Below, one piece after another: positions 1 to 10,500 of a DNA stretch of 64,000 nucleotides. How positions within the stretch are numbered: position 1 is the first letter of the stretch; the number at the start of each line of letters is the position of its first letter. The DNA is from JBGAPH01 sp046349955. Its GTDB lineage: Bacteria; Planctomycetota; Planctomycetia; Pirellulales; JBGAPH01. Where the stretch lies: NCBI GenBank assembly GCA_046349955.1, contig JAXMBI010000009.1, forward strand, positions 62,001 to 126,000, read 5' to 3'. The position numbers were made by a program, and so were the translations under genes. The notes under the pieces were generated by a model, which did not search any database, was not told the DNA's origin, and saw only the letters and a program-made list of their open reading frames with translations.

Positions 1-47
1 GCGGCTGCCAGTAGAACTCTGGACGCCGGCGGCGGAAGTCGCGGCCC

Positions 48-923
48 TTAGCCCGCCGGCCTGAGCAGCGGAAAGAACTGCCCGCCCATCGGCTGACCGC
101 TGGGAACCGGCGGCACGCCGCCGAGCAGCGGCTCGTCGGAGGCGGAACAGACCCCGTCGCGCATGGCATTGATCACGAGCGCCCGCCGCGGGCCGGCTGT
201 CTTGTTGGCCTGCGAGCCGTGGACCATCAGCGGATGGTGGAAGGCGCACTCCCCGGCCTTGAGCTCGACCGCCACGGGCTTGTCGAACAGTTTCATCTGT
301 TCGTCCCCCAGCACGGCCCGGATCGCGTCCATATCGCCCGCGAGTCCGGTGACGGGCAGCAGGGGCCAGCGGTGGCTGCCCGGGATGTATTGCAGGCAGC
401 CGTTGTCGCGGGTGGCGTCGTCGAGGCCGATCCAGCAGGTCAGGTGGGCCATTGGCTGGGTCCGCGTCCAGTACGAATAGTCCTGGTGCCAGGCGACCAC
501 GCCGCCGTGTTTGGCTGGCTTGCAGAAAAGCTGGTCGTGCCAAAACCGCACTCCGCCCCCCAGCAATTGGCTGGCCGCCATCGTGAAGCGGGGGTTCCAG
601 AGAACGTCGTGGAACCCTGGCTTGATCCGCCAGGCGCCCAGAGCATGGAACAGGACGGTCGAGGGGTCGGTCGACTCGTTCGAGTGGTACTCGTACCAGA
701 GTTCGGCGCCTTCGTGCCCTGGCCGCGCCAGCTCGGCCAACTCCTCGCGCAAGCCGTCGATTTGGGGCTGGTCGAGCATCTTAACGCCGGCCAGGTAGCC
801 GTTTTCGTGGAAAAAGGCCACTTGCTCGTCGCTGAGCCGAAAGGGGGCCCAATCAGCCGCGGTCGTGGGTTGGGGAAACCAGTCGGTGACGGGTCGATCG
901 AACTGAGACAGATCGCGTGGCAT
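48..923 (-). CDS. Phytanoyl-CoA dioxygenase (PhyH) family protein
   Basis: A 291-aa protein of the PhyH family of non-haem Fe(II)/2-oxoglutarate oxygenases, which hydroxylate fatty-acyl or small-molecule substrates in the cytoplasm. The metal-binding facial triad is visible: the HxD pair in WHQD (H146, D148) and the distal His in MVHGS (H235), followed by an Arg-containing stretch (GPRRALV) that fits 2-oxoglutarate binding. The length is normal for the family and there is no signal peptide. It is divergently transcribed from the next gene, so it looks like a single-gene unit. PhyH proteins are abundant in planctomycetes and substrate cannot be read from sequence. No clear ribosome binding site precedes the ATG. 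The family call is firm; the substrate is unknown. Confidence 0.9.
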   Translation of the reverse strand: MPRDLSQFDRPVTDWFPQPTTAADWAPFRLSDEQVAFFHENGYLAGVKMLDQPQIDGLREELAELARPGHEGAELWYEYHSNESTDPSTVLFHALGAWRIKPGFHDVLWNPRFTMAASQLLGGGVRFWHDQLFCKPAKHGGVVAWHQDYSYWTRTQPMAHLTCWIGLDDATRDNGCLQYIPGSHRWPLLPVTGLAGDMDAIRAVLGDEQMKLFDKPVAVELKAGECAFHHPLMVHGSQANKTAGPRRALVINAMRDGVCSASDEPLLGGVPPVPSGQPMGGQFFPLLRPAG

Positions 924-1148
924 AGGGAACCGGGAGGTCAGCGAGCGGGGCGGGAAGGCCGTTCTGGTCGATTCTTAGCCGTCGTCCGACTCGCCGCAAG
1001 GGGGCGAGCGGCGGCCCCAAGTGAGGCTCGCCATTGCCTTTCCAACCTGATTTGGCCTGGCTAGACTGAATAATCAGGCTTCACGGCTCATCTTTTCTCA
1101 AACTCGCTCCGGGGCGGAGCTTGGACCGGCCTCTGCCGCCGGTGCAGC

Positions 1149-4100
1149 ATGGGATGTCCCTGCCTTCTCCGAACGATGCTGGCGGCCAGCGCTGTGGCGT
1201 GGGGCGTTCTCGTCGCGGCTTCGTTTGGTCAGGGGCCGCCTCAACAGCCACCAGCCAGCACGCCGGTCGCTCCCGCAGCGCCAACGACCGCCGACGAGCC
1301 GCAGCCGGCGACTTCGCTGTGGGAACTCCAGCCCAAAACCGAGTCGAACGCGGGCCCCGCGGTCGAAGTCGACCCGGAACTGGTTTACCTGCCCGATGAA
1401 AATGGGCGTCCGACGCGGCTGCTGGGATGGCGGATGGCGGATTTTCTCCGCGCTTGGCGGTGGATGCAGGCGGGACTGTCTCAGCCCCCCGCCGACTGGG
1501 AACTCACGACGCTGAGCTTGAGCGGCGAAGAGCGCAACGGCCGTGCCGAGTTTGCGGCGCGCCTCGAACTGCGGGTCCACGGTCAAGGCTGGCGCGAAGC
1601 GCCCCTTGATCTCCGCGAGGCGATCCTGCTGACTCCGCCCGACCAGATCGAATTCACGGGGGCCAAGGAGCAACGCTTCGAAGTCGACCCCAAGGGCCGC
1701 GGCTATGTGTGGCGCGTGCGGGCCGAAGGGGAGGCGGTTTGCAGTCTGCAATTTCGCTGTGCGGCGGTGTTGTCTCGCCGCGGTCGGGAACAACGCTGCG
1801 CACTGCACCTGCCGGCGGCCGCGACCTCGAAGATCGAATTGATCTGCGGCAACAAGGTGGCCTCGGCGACGACCGTCGCCGGCGCCTATTTGACGCCGAT
1901 CGAAGCACTGCCCGAGAGCCGCTCTCGGCTGGCGGTCGAAGGGGGCCGCGGCGACTTCTGGTTGGCCTGGCAGACCGCGCCCGAAGGGGCGCCCTCGGCA
2001 ACGCTCGAAGCTGAGAGCCGAACCAGCGTGAGTGTCGACGGCGCGTTCGCGCAGATCGATGTCGATCTGCAGGTGCGCGCCTTCGATGGGGCTCTGGCGC
2101 CCTTCGAGGTTCGGGCGCCCGCCTCTTGGCGGCTCCGCTCGGCTGCCGCCTCGGACCAAGCCGCACTGGCTCCGCTGGCAGCCGACCGTGGCGCTGCAAC
2201 CCCAGGCTGGAGGGTCAGCCCGCTGGCGGGCGACGCCCGGAACGTGCGGATTCCCTTCCAGTTCAGCGTGCCGCTCGAGAGCGTGGGAGGAGAGCGGTTG
2301 CTCAAGATCGAGGGGCTCGAAGTGAGCGGCGCGGTGCGGCACACCGGCCGAGTCCGCGTGGGAATCCTCGACGAGTCGCGGACGACGTGGCAAACCGTGG
2401 AAAATGCGCAGCGGGTTTTGGTCTCGCCCGCCGAAGGCTCGGGCGTGAGCCGGCCGGCCGACTACGCGTTTGAGACCTACCGGCAGCCGTTTCGAATCGA
2501 AGCCGGACTCACGCGCCCAACGCCGCAAGTCGCCGTGGAACCGCGCTACGAAATCGAGGTCGACCGGCTGGGCGCGCGGCTCACGGCGGCGCTGCGCATT
2601 TCGCCCCAAGCCGGTCGGTTGGCCAGCTTTCAACTCGTTCGGCAGGGATGGACGATCGACCGTCTGGAGCCTGCCGAGAGCGTGGCCTTCGAAACCGAAG
2701 AACTCGAGTCCGCCGAGTCGCTGACGGCCGGGCTGAGAATGCCGAGCAGCGGCCCCGTGGAACTCCAGTTGCGCGCTCATCGCAACTGGGCTGAGCCTCC
2801 GCCGGTGCTGTCGTTCGGCTTGCCCTACGTGCAGGCGGACGCCCAATCTCCCGCCCCCGTGGTCGTGCGGCCGGCAGAAAACGTGCTGCTCGTGCCGCTG
2901 GGCGGGCAAATCGAGGGATTGCTGCGCGAACCTCCCACCGCCGCGGACCGGACCTTTTCGCTCAACTTCCGCGGCGACGCGCCCCGCGGCCGCCTGGCGT
3001 TCGAGATGCAAGTTCAGCCGAGGCGCGTGACCGTGCGCTCGCGAGTGCAGGCACAGTTGGGAGCGGATCGCGCGGCCTTCGAGCAAGAGTTGATTTACCG
3101 AGCGGATTTTGAGCCGCTCGACATGATTGATCTCGAGTTGCCAACCGCCTTGTGGAATGCGAACCGGTTGTCGGTGACCCTGGCGGGTGAGGAACTGGCC
3201 GGCGTGGCTGACGCCGCGCGGGCGCCAGACGCGCCGTTGCAGCGAGTCCGGTATCGCCTGCCGCGGCCGCAGCTTGGGTCGTTCCAGGTTCGCTTGAGCA
3301 GCACGGTCGCGCTGGGGAACATGCGCGACCCGCAGGGCCGCGCAACCTGGACCCTGCCGCTGGCGGGGCCGCTGGATGGGCGGCTCGAGCAGAGTTCGGC
3401 GCTCGTTCGCGCTGCCGCGGCGGCCGACCTCGTCCCTGGACCTGGTCCGTGGAAGCCAGCCGCAGCAGGCGAGTTGGAGTTGGCCGAAGGTCTCTTGCTA
3501 GAAACGACCGAGCGGACAACCAGCTTGACGCTTTTGCAGTCGCCCGCCGCCGCGACCAGGGAAACCGTGGTCGAGCGGGCCTGGATTCAATCGTGGTATC
3601 TGGCCGCGGTTCGGCAGGAGCGGGTAGTCTTGCGCTTGCGCACTCGCGCGGCGCAATTCGCATGCAGCTTGCCGCCGGAAGCCGAGTCGGCGGGGTTGAC
3701 CGTGTCGTTGCGCAGCGGCGACGGCGGTCAGGCGACCGATCTCGACGCGCCCTCGCTCCTTGGCGCCGACAATCGCGTGGTCGTTCCCTTGCCGCGCACG
3801 GCGCAGGGCGACGATCGCTATATCGTGGAATTGCGCTATCCCTGCCCCGAGGTCGCCAGCGAAAGCGGACGCATCTTGCATCCGCCAGGCGTGGGTCAGG
3901 GAGTGTGGGTGCAGCAGGTCTGTTGGCAATTGTTGCTCCCTCCCGATGAGCATGTCGTCTCGCGGCCGCTCGGCTATAGCCACGAGTTCGCCTGGGGTTG
4001 GCGCCACCTTTACTGGGGCCGGCAGCCGACGGTAGATCAGTTGCAGCTCGAGGCCTGGAGCGGCGCCGAGCAGAGCGGCTTCGAGCCCCGCGACGCCAGC

Positions 4101-4538
4101 CAATACATCTTCAGCACGCAGGGCGAACTGCGGCCGCTCGTCGTCTCGACGGTGCGGCGATCGACCCTCGTGCTAGCCCTGTCGCTCGTGGGGTTTGTCG
4201 GCGTTGTGGCCGTGTGGCGAATCCCGGCGGCCTATCGAGCCGCGGCGGTCAGCGCCGCGGCGGCGCTCGTGGCGCTCGTCGCTCTTTGGAGGCCCGAAGC
4301 GGCCGCCCTGGGACTGCAAGCTGCCGTCTTAGGCCTGCTGCTAGGCAGCATTTCCATGTGGCTCGAGCGGCGCTGGGTCGCGGGACGTCCGACCCTCGTT
4401 TCCGCGCCCTCCTCTTCTTGGTCCGTTCAACGGGGCTCGAGCATCACCCGATCCGTGGTGGCGCCCTCCATGGCGTCGACGTCGAGCGCCCCGAGTTTGT
4501 TGACTCCCGACGACGAAGAGCAGGGTGAGTCAACATGA
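1149..4538 (+). CDS. Large secreted/membrane protein of unknown function (1129 aa)
   Basis: I do not recognise a named family. The N-terminus (residues 1-26) looks like a signal peptide, followed by a Pro/Ala-rich linker. Residues about 60-1000 are rich in alternating hydrophobic residues and read as a chain of beta-sandwich-like segments. Three hydrophobic helices lie near the C-terminus (about 1007-1024, 1030-1050, 1052-1078), followed by a Ser-rich tail. It would therefore be mostly periplasmic and anchored at its C-terminal end. Residues about 475-545 resemble residues 418-492 of the downstream 2232-aa protein (GARLT..., WTID..E, then a [GA]HR[SN] ending), so the two are partial paralogues. 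Its stop overlaps the next start (ATGA), so the two genes are translationally coupled. A second Met at 1176 is an alternative start. Confidence 0.85.
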   Translation: MGCPCLLRTMLAASAVAWGVLVAASFGQGPPQQPPASTPVAPAAPTTADEPQPATSLWELQPKTESNAGPAVEVDPELVYLPDENGRPTRLLGWRMADFLRAWRWMQAGLSQPPADWELTTLSLSGEERNGRAEFAARLELRVHGQGWREAPLDLREAILLTPPDQIEFTGAKEQRFEVDPKGRGYVWRVRAEGEAVCSLQFRCAAVLSRRGREQRCALHLPAAATSKIELICGNKVASATTVAGAYLTPIEALPESRSRLAVEGGRGDFWLAWQTAPEGAPSATLEAESRTSVSVDGAFAQIDVDLQVRAFDGALAPFEVRAPASWRLRSAAASDQAALAPLAADRGAATPGWRVSPLAGDARNVRIPFQFSVPLESVGGERLLKIEGLEVSGAVRHTGRVRVGILDESRTTWQTVENAQRVLVSPAEGSGVSRPADYAFETYRQPFRIEAGLTRPTPQVAVEPRYEIEVDRLGARLTAALRISPQAGRLASFQLVRQGWTIDRLEPAESVAFETEELESAESLTAGLRMPSSGPVELQLRAHRNWAEPPPVLSFGLPYVQADAQSPAPVVVRPAENVLLVPLGGQIEGLLREPPTAADRTFSLNFRGDAPRGRLAFEMQVQPRRVTVRSRVQAQLGADRAAFEQELIYRADFEPLDMIDLELPTALWNANRLSVTLAGEELAGVADAARAPDAPLQRVRYRLPRPQLGSFQVRLSSTVALGNMRDPQGRATWTLPLAGPLDGRLEQSSALVRAAAAADLVPGPGPWKPAAAGELELAEGLLLETTERTTSLTLLQSPAAATRETVVERAWIQSWYLAAVRQERVVLRLRTRAAQFACSLPPEAESAGLTVSLRSGDGGQATDLDAPSLLGADNRVVVPLPRTAQGDDRYIVELRYPCPEVASESGRILHPPGVGQGVWVQQVCWQLLLPPDEHVVSRPLGYSHEFAWGWRHLYWGRQPTVDQLQLEAWSGAEQSGFEPRDASQYIFSTQGELRPLVVSTVRRSTLVLALSLVGFVGVVAVWRIPAAYRAAAVSAAAALVALVALWRPEAAALGLQAAVLGLLLGSISMWLERRWVAGRPTLVSAPSSSWSVQRGSSITRSVVAPSMASTSSAPSLLTPDDEEQGEST

Positions 4539-7500
4539 CCGGTCGCTTTTCGGCCGCCTTCCTGCTGACCTGGGCAGCGTTTGCGGGGCAAGCGATGTCC
4601 CAGCCCCCAAGCGCCCCGCAGCCGCTGCGAATTCAGCGGGCGCTCGTGCCTAAAAGTGCCCGTTCGGAGTGGAACGGCGAACAGGGCCGGTACCTGCCTA
4701 TCGACGCTGCCCGCTTCGAGCGCTGGCTGGCGGCGCGTCTGGCCGGCTCGAGCGTGGCGACGCTCAACACGCGCATCCGGGCCGCCGACTACGAGGCTCG
4801 CCTCGACGACCAGGGGCGCCTGGTGGGCAGCAGTCGCTGGGAGGTTGAACACACGGGCTCCGACCCCGCCATTCTGCCGCTCGCGCCGCACGAGGGACTG
4901 TTTTCCCAGGCCACCTGGCGCAGCCCCGCTGGCGATGCCGCGGCCGAAGTAGGCCTGACGGGCGAGCTTCGTCCGGGAGCGCTCGTCGAGGCGTCGGGGG
5001 TGCTCGAGACCGCGTGGCGACTCGAACCCGCGACGACCTCGGACGGCGAACGCCGGTATCGCGTTCGTCTGGCGGAATGCGTGCAGAATCGCCTAACGCT
5101 GGCGCTGCCCGAGGCCTTGAAGGTAGGGGTCGATCGCGGCCTCGCCGAGCGCGACGGTGTTCCGCAGCAGGGCCTGCAGCGCTGGACGATTCGGCCGGAT
5201 TCGCGACTCGAGATCGAGATTCGCGTCGCGTGGCCCGAAGGCCAAGCGACGGACGCCCCGCGTTTGGCGGTTCGCCAAAGTGCGGAATACCGTTTGGCGC
5301 CCGATGGGCTCACCTTGGAAACAACGTTCGAGCGTGTGGCCCAACGCTGGCCGGAAGCGCTGTCTTTGGTTCTGCCCCCCGGAGTGCGACTGCTCGAAGC
5401 GACGCGCTCGGGGGCGGCGCTCCCCTGGGAGCGCACAGCGGTCGACGGCCAAGGCGAACGCATCGCAATCGCCCTGCCCGCCGAAGTTGGCGGGTCTGGG
5501 CCCCTCCAACTCGTCTGCCGCGCGGACTTCGTAGCAGGGCAGCCCCTGGTTCTGCCCAACTTGCAGCTCGACGACGTTTTGTGGGAGGAGGGAACTGCCC
5601 GCATTGTCGCCGCGATGCCCTTGCGCGTGACGCGGCTAGAGCTTTCACGCGCGCGGCAAACGGCCCTCGACCCCGACGGGGCGATCCGCGTCCAGCTTTT
5701 CGAGACGTCCGCCGCGATCACAGTCGTGGCTTCCACTCCGGAAAACCCCACGCCGTTGCTGCGCGGCGTGTCGCTCGCGGCCGAGGGCGCCCGGCTGACC
5801 GGCGTGCTGCTTGCAGAGTTGGCTGGACCCCGCGGCGATGCCCCGACGCTCGAGGCCAGTCTTTCGCCAGCGTGGACGATCGACGCGGTCGAAGCGGACC
5901 CGCTCGGCGCGCTCGAAAACTGGAAGCAGCAGGACGACCGGTTGGTGGTTCGGTTGGCCGCCTTGGCGGACGACCGTCGGCCAGCGCGGCTGACGATCCG
6001 CGGGCATCGCTCGTTGGAACCGAACTTGCAGCTCTCGGCCGCCGATCTGCGGATGCTCGAATTCCGCAACTCAATCGCGCGTCGCGATTTGGTGTCGCTG
6101 CGTGCGGCCGAGCCTTTGAGGATTCGAACCCGCTACGAGCAGGACCTGACGCTCGTGGCGCCGGAGGATCTCGACCTCGAGTCGGCGCGCTTGCTGGCCG
6201 AGCCGCCGCAGGGCCTCTGTTTTGCCTTCGACGATTCGGCCGAACGGCTGCGGGTGTCGTTCCTGCCGGGAACGCCCGAATTCGCGGCGGACCTTGTCGC
6301 CACGGTCAGCCGAACGGGCGAGGGGTGGTCGGAAGAGTTTCAGGTACGGATCGCGCCCGCGAACCGACCGCTCGAAGAGGTGCTGATTCGGCTGAGCGAG
6401 CCGCGGCCCGAACTGGCTTGGCGTCTCGGCGATGCGAAGTCGCCGCAGCGAGTGCTGGCTCAGCCTCTGTCGCCCACGGACTTGGCGGAACGCGGCCTGC
6501 CGGAACGCGACCATGTCTATCGACTGAGCTTGCCGGCGGCACAGCCTGGGGCCTTCGAGTTGTTCGGCCGAGCTGAGCATCCCACGCGAGCTTCCCTTCA
6601 GGTTGCGCTGCCGGCGATGGTCGGCGCCGGCAGCCAGGTCAGCCGCGTCGGCGTGTCGGCGGCGAATCCTTGTGCGGTCGAAGCCAGTTCGCCGCTCGAA
6701 CGATTCTTCCGTGAGCCGGCCGCCGGCGGCCAACCTTGGTCGACGGCTTTCCGCTACGACGCGTCGCTGCCCAGCGAAGCGCTGCGGCTTTCCGTCGCAG
6801 CGGCGACCGACAACGCCGTACCGCGGGGCCTGTGGGCCTGGCGCGAGGTCGCGGAAACGCGCGTCTCCGCCAATGGCGCGCGGCTGCATACGATCACCCA
6901 CTTTCTCGAGAATCGCGGAGCCGAGGTTCTTCAGTTCAAGTGGCCGAGTGAGCTCGAGTTGTATTCGGTGCGTCTCGACGAGACCGCCTATCCGCTAGGC
7001 GCCGACGCGAGAGCCCGCGGCCTGAGCCTGCGGCTCACCCCGGGCAAGAGGTTTCAAACGCTGCGGTGCGAGTTCGAGGAATCCGGAGCGTCCTTGGGCG
7101 TCGCTCAGCGACTCACTGCGCCGCGACTCGAGACGCCGTACCACGTGGCGAGTAGGAGCTGGCGCCTGGGCCTCCCCGCCCGCTACGCAGCGTGGTCGCC
7201 GCGCGGCGCGCGGCGCGCGGCGTGGAGCGCGCGCTTGTTGGGGCCGCTGGCCAACACGACGATGACCGAGCCTCGGCCTGCCTGGTGGCTGGCGCCTGGC
7301 CCGTCCTGGCTCGGCGCTCCCGAGGCCGCCGCCCCGGAAGCAGATCTCTTCGCAGCGCTTGCGACGGCGAGCATCACGCTGGCAAAAACGGAGCGGCCTA
7401 CCTGGGGGCAGTGGTTCGCTGCCTGGCAGGCGAGCTTGATCCAGTCCGGCGTCGAACTGCTGGTCGATCAGAGCGCCGCCGCGCGCATGGGCATCGATCC

Positions 7501-10500
7501 GCGCGAGGTGGCGCCAAGGTGGTCGTCTCGTCCGACGCGCGAAGAAGTCGAACGTCTCCTGGCCGATGCGGGCTGGACCGTGCGATACTCTGGGGACGCG
7601 GTGGTTTTGACGGATGGCGATGCGGCACAGTTCCTCGACGAATCGAGTGCCGCGCGCTCCGAATCCGTCTTACCGGCCATCGCCTGGCGCACGGGGGAAG
7701 GATGCCCACCATCACCTTGGCGCATTCCACCTGCGCCTCGCTACGCCTCCCCGGACGCGTCTCCGCTATTAGCGATTGGCGATGACTGGGCCGTCGTGGC
7801 TCGTTCTGAGGCGTGTTGGGCGCTATTTGCGCTGGCCGCGCTGGGCCTCGCCCTGGCCACGATCGTCGCCTATCGATTTCGACCGCGATTCGCGCTGGCC
7901 CTCGGGGCTGCGTGCCTGCTGATCGCGGCCACCGTTCCCGCGGCCTGGGCGGTCATCGCCGCCGCGCTGCCGGTTGGATGGATGTCGGGCAGCGCACTCC
8001 ACGCGATCGGCGGTTTTTATCGCAAATACCAAGGGGTGACCACCGCATTGCCGGGGGTGATCGCGGTCAGCGCGTCTGCGGCGTTGGGCGCCGCGGGAGC
8101 CTTTGCCGTTCCCGTCTCGGCGCCTGTCTACCGCGTGCTGATTCCGGTCGACGATCAGCGGATTCCCCAAGGGGGCGAGTACTTCGTGCCTTTGGAACTG
8201 CTCGCCGCCATCGAGGCCGACGAGCGCGCCGCCCTCTGGCCGGGCGGTTCGCCCGTGCTGTGGACCAGCGTCGACTATCGGCTCGATCTGTCGCACGGCG
8301 GTCCCCCGCGATTGCAGGTCGTGTGCGAACTGCATTCGCTGGCGCGGGACTGTCGGTTCCGTTGGCCGGGCAGCGATCCACGTTGGGAACTGGTCGACAT
8401 TCGCTTGGATGGCCGGAACGGGCCGACGGCGGATCGCGAAAGGGCGGCGTTGTTCTTGGCGGAACCAGGGCGCCACCGCGCCGAATTCGCCTTTCGTGCC
8501 GTGGAGGGCTTGCAGCCGCCCGGGCAGCTCGAGTTCGATTTTCCACCGCAGCCGAGCGCTCGCGTCAGCCTCACGGCCGGCGCCGGGCCCTCGGACGCGA
8601 GCGTGCTCCTGCTGGAACCGACGCCCGCGGCAGGCGGTCGCCCCGGAACGTTCGGTTCCTTCGCAGCGCTGGGAGCGCGGCGTCTGCGCGTGGCCGTTCA
8701 AGGCTCAGCCACCGCGGCAGCGCTCGCACCGCAGAGGGAGCTCTACTGGCTGCACGTGCGACCGGATTACGTGACGATCGACGCTCGGCTGCCGCTCAGC
8801 GAAGGTTCGTCGGCGCCGCTGGTGCTCCGCTCCGACCAGTCCCTCCAAATCACCGCCGGCAACGTCGCCAGCCCAGCTTCCGAAACGGCCGGCTACCGTC
8901 TCGAGCTGCCAACTTCGAGCGCTCGAGACGGGGTGCTGCGCACGACCCTGCTCTCCCCGATGAGCGGGGTTGGACGCGTCAGTTGGCCGAATCTCCAGGG
9001 GCCTACGAACGCCGGACGCTGGCTGGCGATTTCGATCGATCCGAGCCTCGCTTGGACCTTGCCCCCGCCCGACCAGACGCGCGCCGTCGCGCCGCCTGAG
9101 TTTCTCGCGTTGTGGGGGGAAGCCGGCGCGCGCCCCGTGGCTGTCGTCGAATTGCCGTCCACGCCCCTCGCGTGGTCGATCGAAACCTCGCCACGCGCCG
9201 CAACGACCCGCGGCCGCGTAGTCGCCGACTGCGATCTCGCGTTGCGACGGGCGCGGGTCGTCGTCACCGCCGACCTCGACACGACCACCGGCTACGTGCT
9301 CAGCCATGTCGTCGATTTGCCAGCGGGGTTCCTCCTCGAATCGGCGGCCGTGTCGCAGGAAGGCAGCGATCGATTGGCGTATGCCGCGCGCGACGGCCAG
9401 GCGCTCTCCTTGTTCTTGACTTCGCCGGTCGCCGGACCGCATCGCGTCCGCATCGAGGGCAGCCTGCCGGTCGCGGAGAGCGGAGAGTTGGCGTTTGTGC
9501 CTGTCACGCTCGCGAATGTGGCGAGCGAGCCGTTTGAGCTGCGACTGTTCCGCCGCGTGTCCGCGCTCGCCGAATTGAGCCACGTACGCGACGCCGTGCG
9601 CCAGGAACTGGCGAGCGCGCGAGCCGACGATCCCGGGCGCCGCCCGCTGGCGAGCTTGACTGCGACCAGCCCCACGTTCGAAGCCCGCGTGCGCGTCGCC
9701 GCCAACGAGCCCGAGTTGGTCGCCGCCCAACTCCTTCGTCGCAGCCAAGGCGAGGAGAGCGCCGGTTACGACGTCGACGTCGTCGTTCAGGTCGCGGGCG
9801 GGAGGGCAGACGCACTGCGCTTTCGCCTGCCAACCGGGTGGATCCGCCCACGCATCGAAGCGCTCGGCGCCGCGGTGGATTGGCTCGAGGGCCCCGCAGG
9901 CGAGACCTTGCTCTCGCTGCGGTTCCGCACGCCCCTTGTCGAAACTTACCGGTTTCGGGCGCTCGATTGGCGCCCGACCCTGCCTGACGACGCCCGCCTG
10001 CCTTACCTGGCGTCGCTCGATGACGAACATTGGCAGCGGTTCTTCGCAAACCCCGCGCCGACCGTTTCGCCAGGCGAAGATCGCGCCGCCCAGGGTCTGG
10101 CGGCAGCGCAGTTGCCCCCTTCGCTGGCTTCGCTTCTGCCGGAGCGGACTCTCGTTTGGCGCGTGACCTCGCTCGAGGCGAACTGGCGCGCAGACGCCGC
10201 GGAGCGGCGCTCAGCTCCGGTGGTTGAGTTGGCGGACCACGCTGCCTACCTCGACGCCGCCGGCGGCGCCCTGCTGAGTGCGGCGTACGATCTACTGCCC
10301 GCTGGTGCGCCGGAGGTGACGCTGCGACTCGCCGAGGGCGACGCTCTGCTCGGACTCGACGTCGAAGGACAGCCCGTTTTCGCGCGCGAGTCTGCTCCGG
10401 GCCGCTGGCTTGTGCAACTTCCGTCGAGCGAATTGCCGCAAAGGCTCGAAGCCGTGGTGCTGCGGCCGCCCGGGGCCGCGCGCGGGGCCCTGGAAGCCCC

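Noticed and set aside
1098..3086. Long minus-strand open frame of about 660 codons
   Set aside because: It is antisense to the 1129-aa gene, has no homology, and is a product of high GC.
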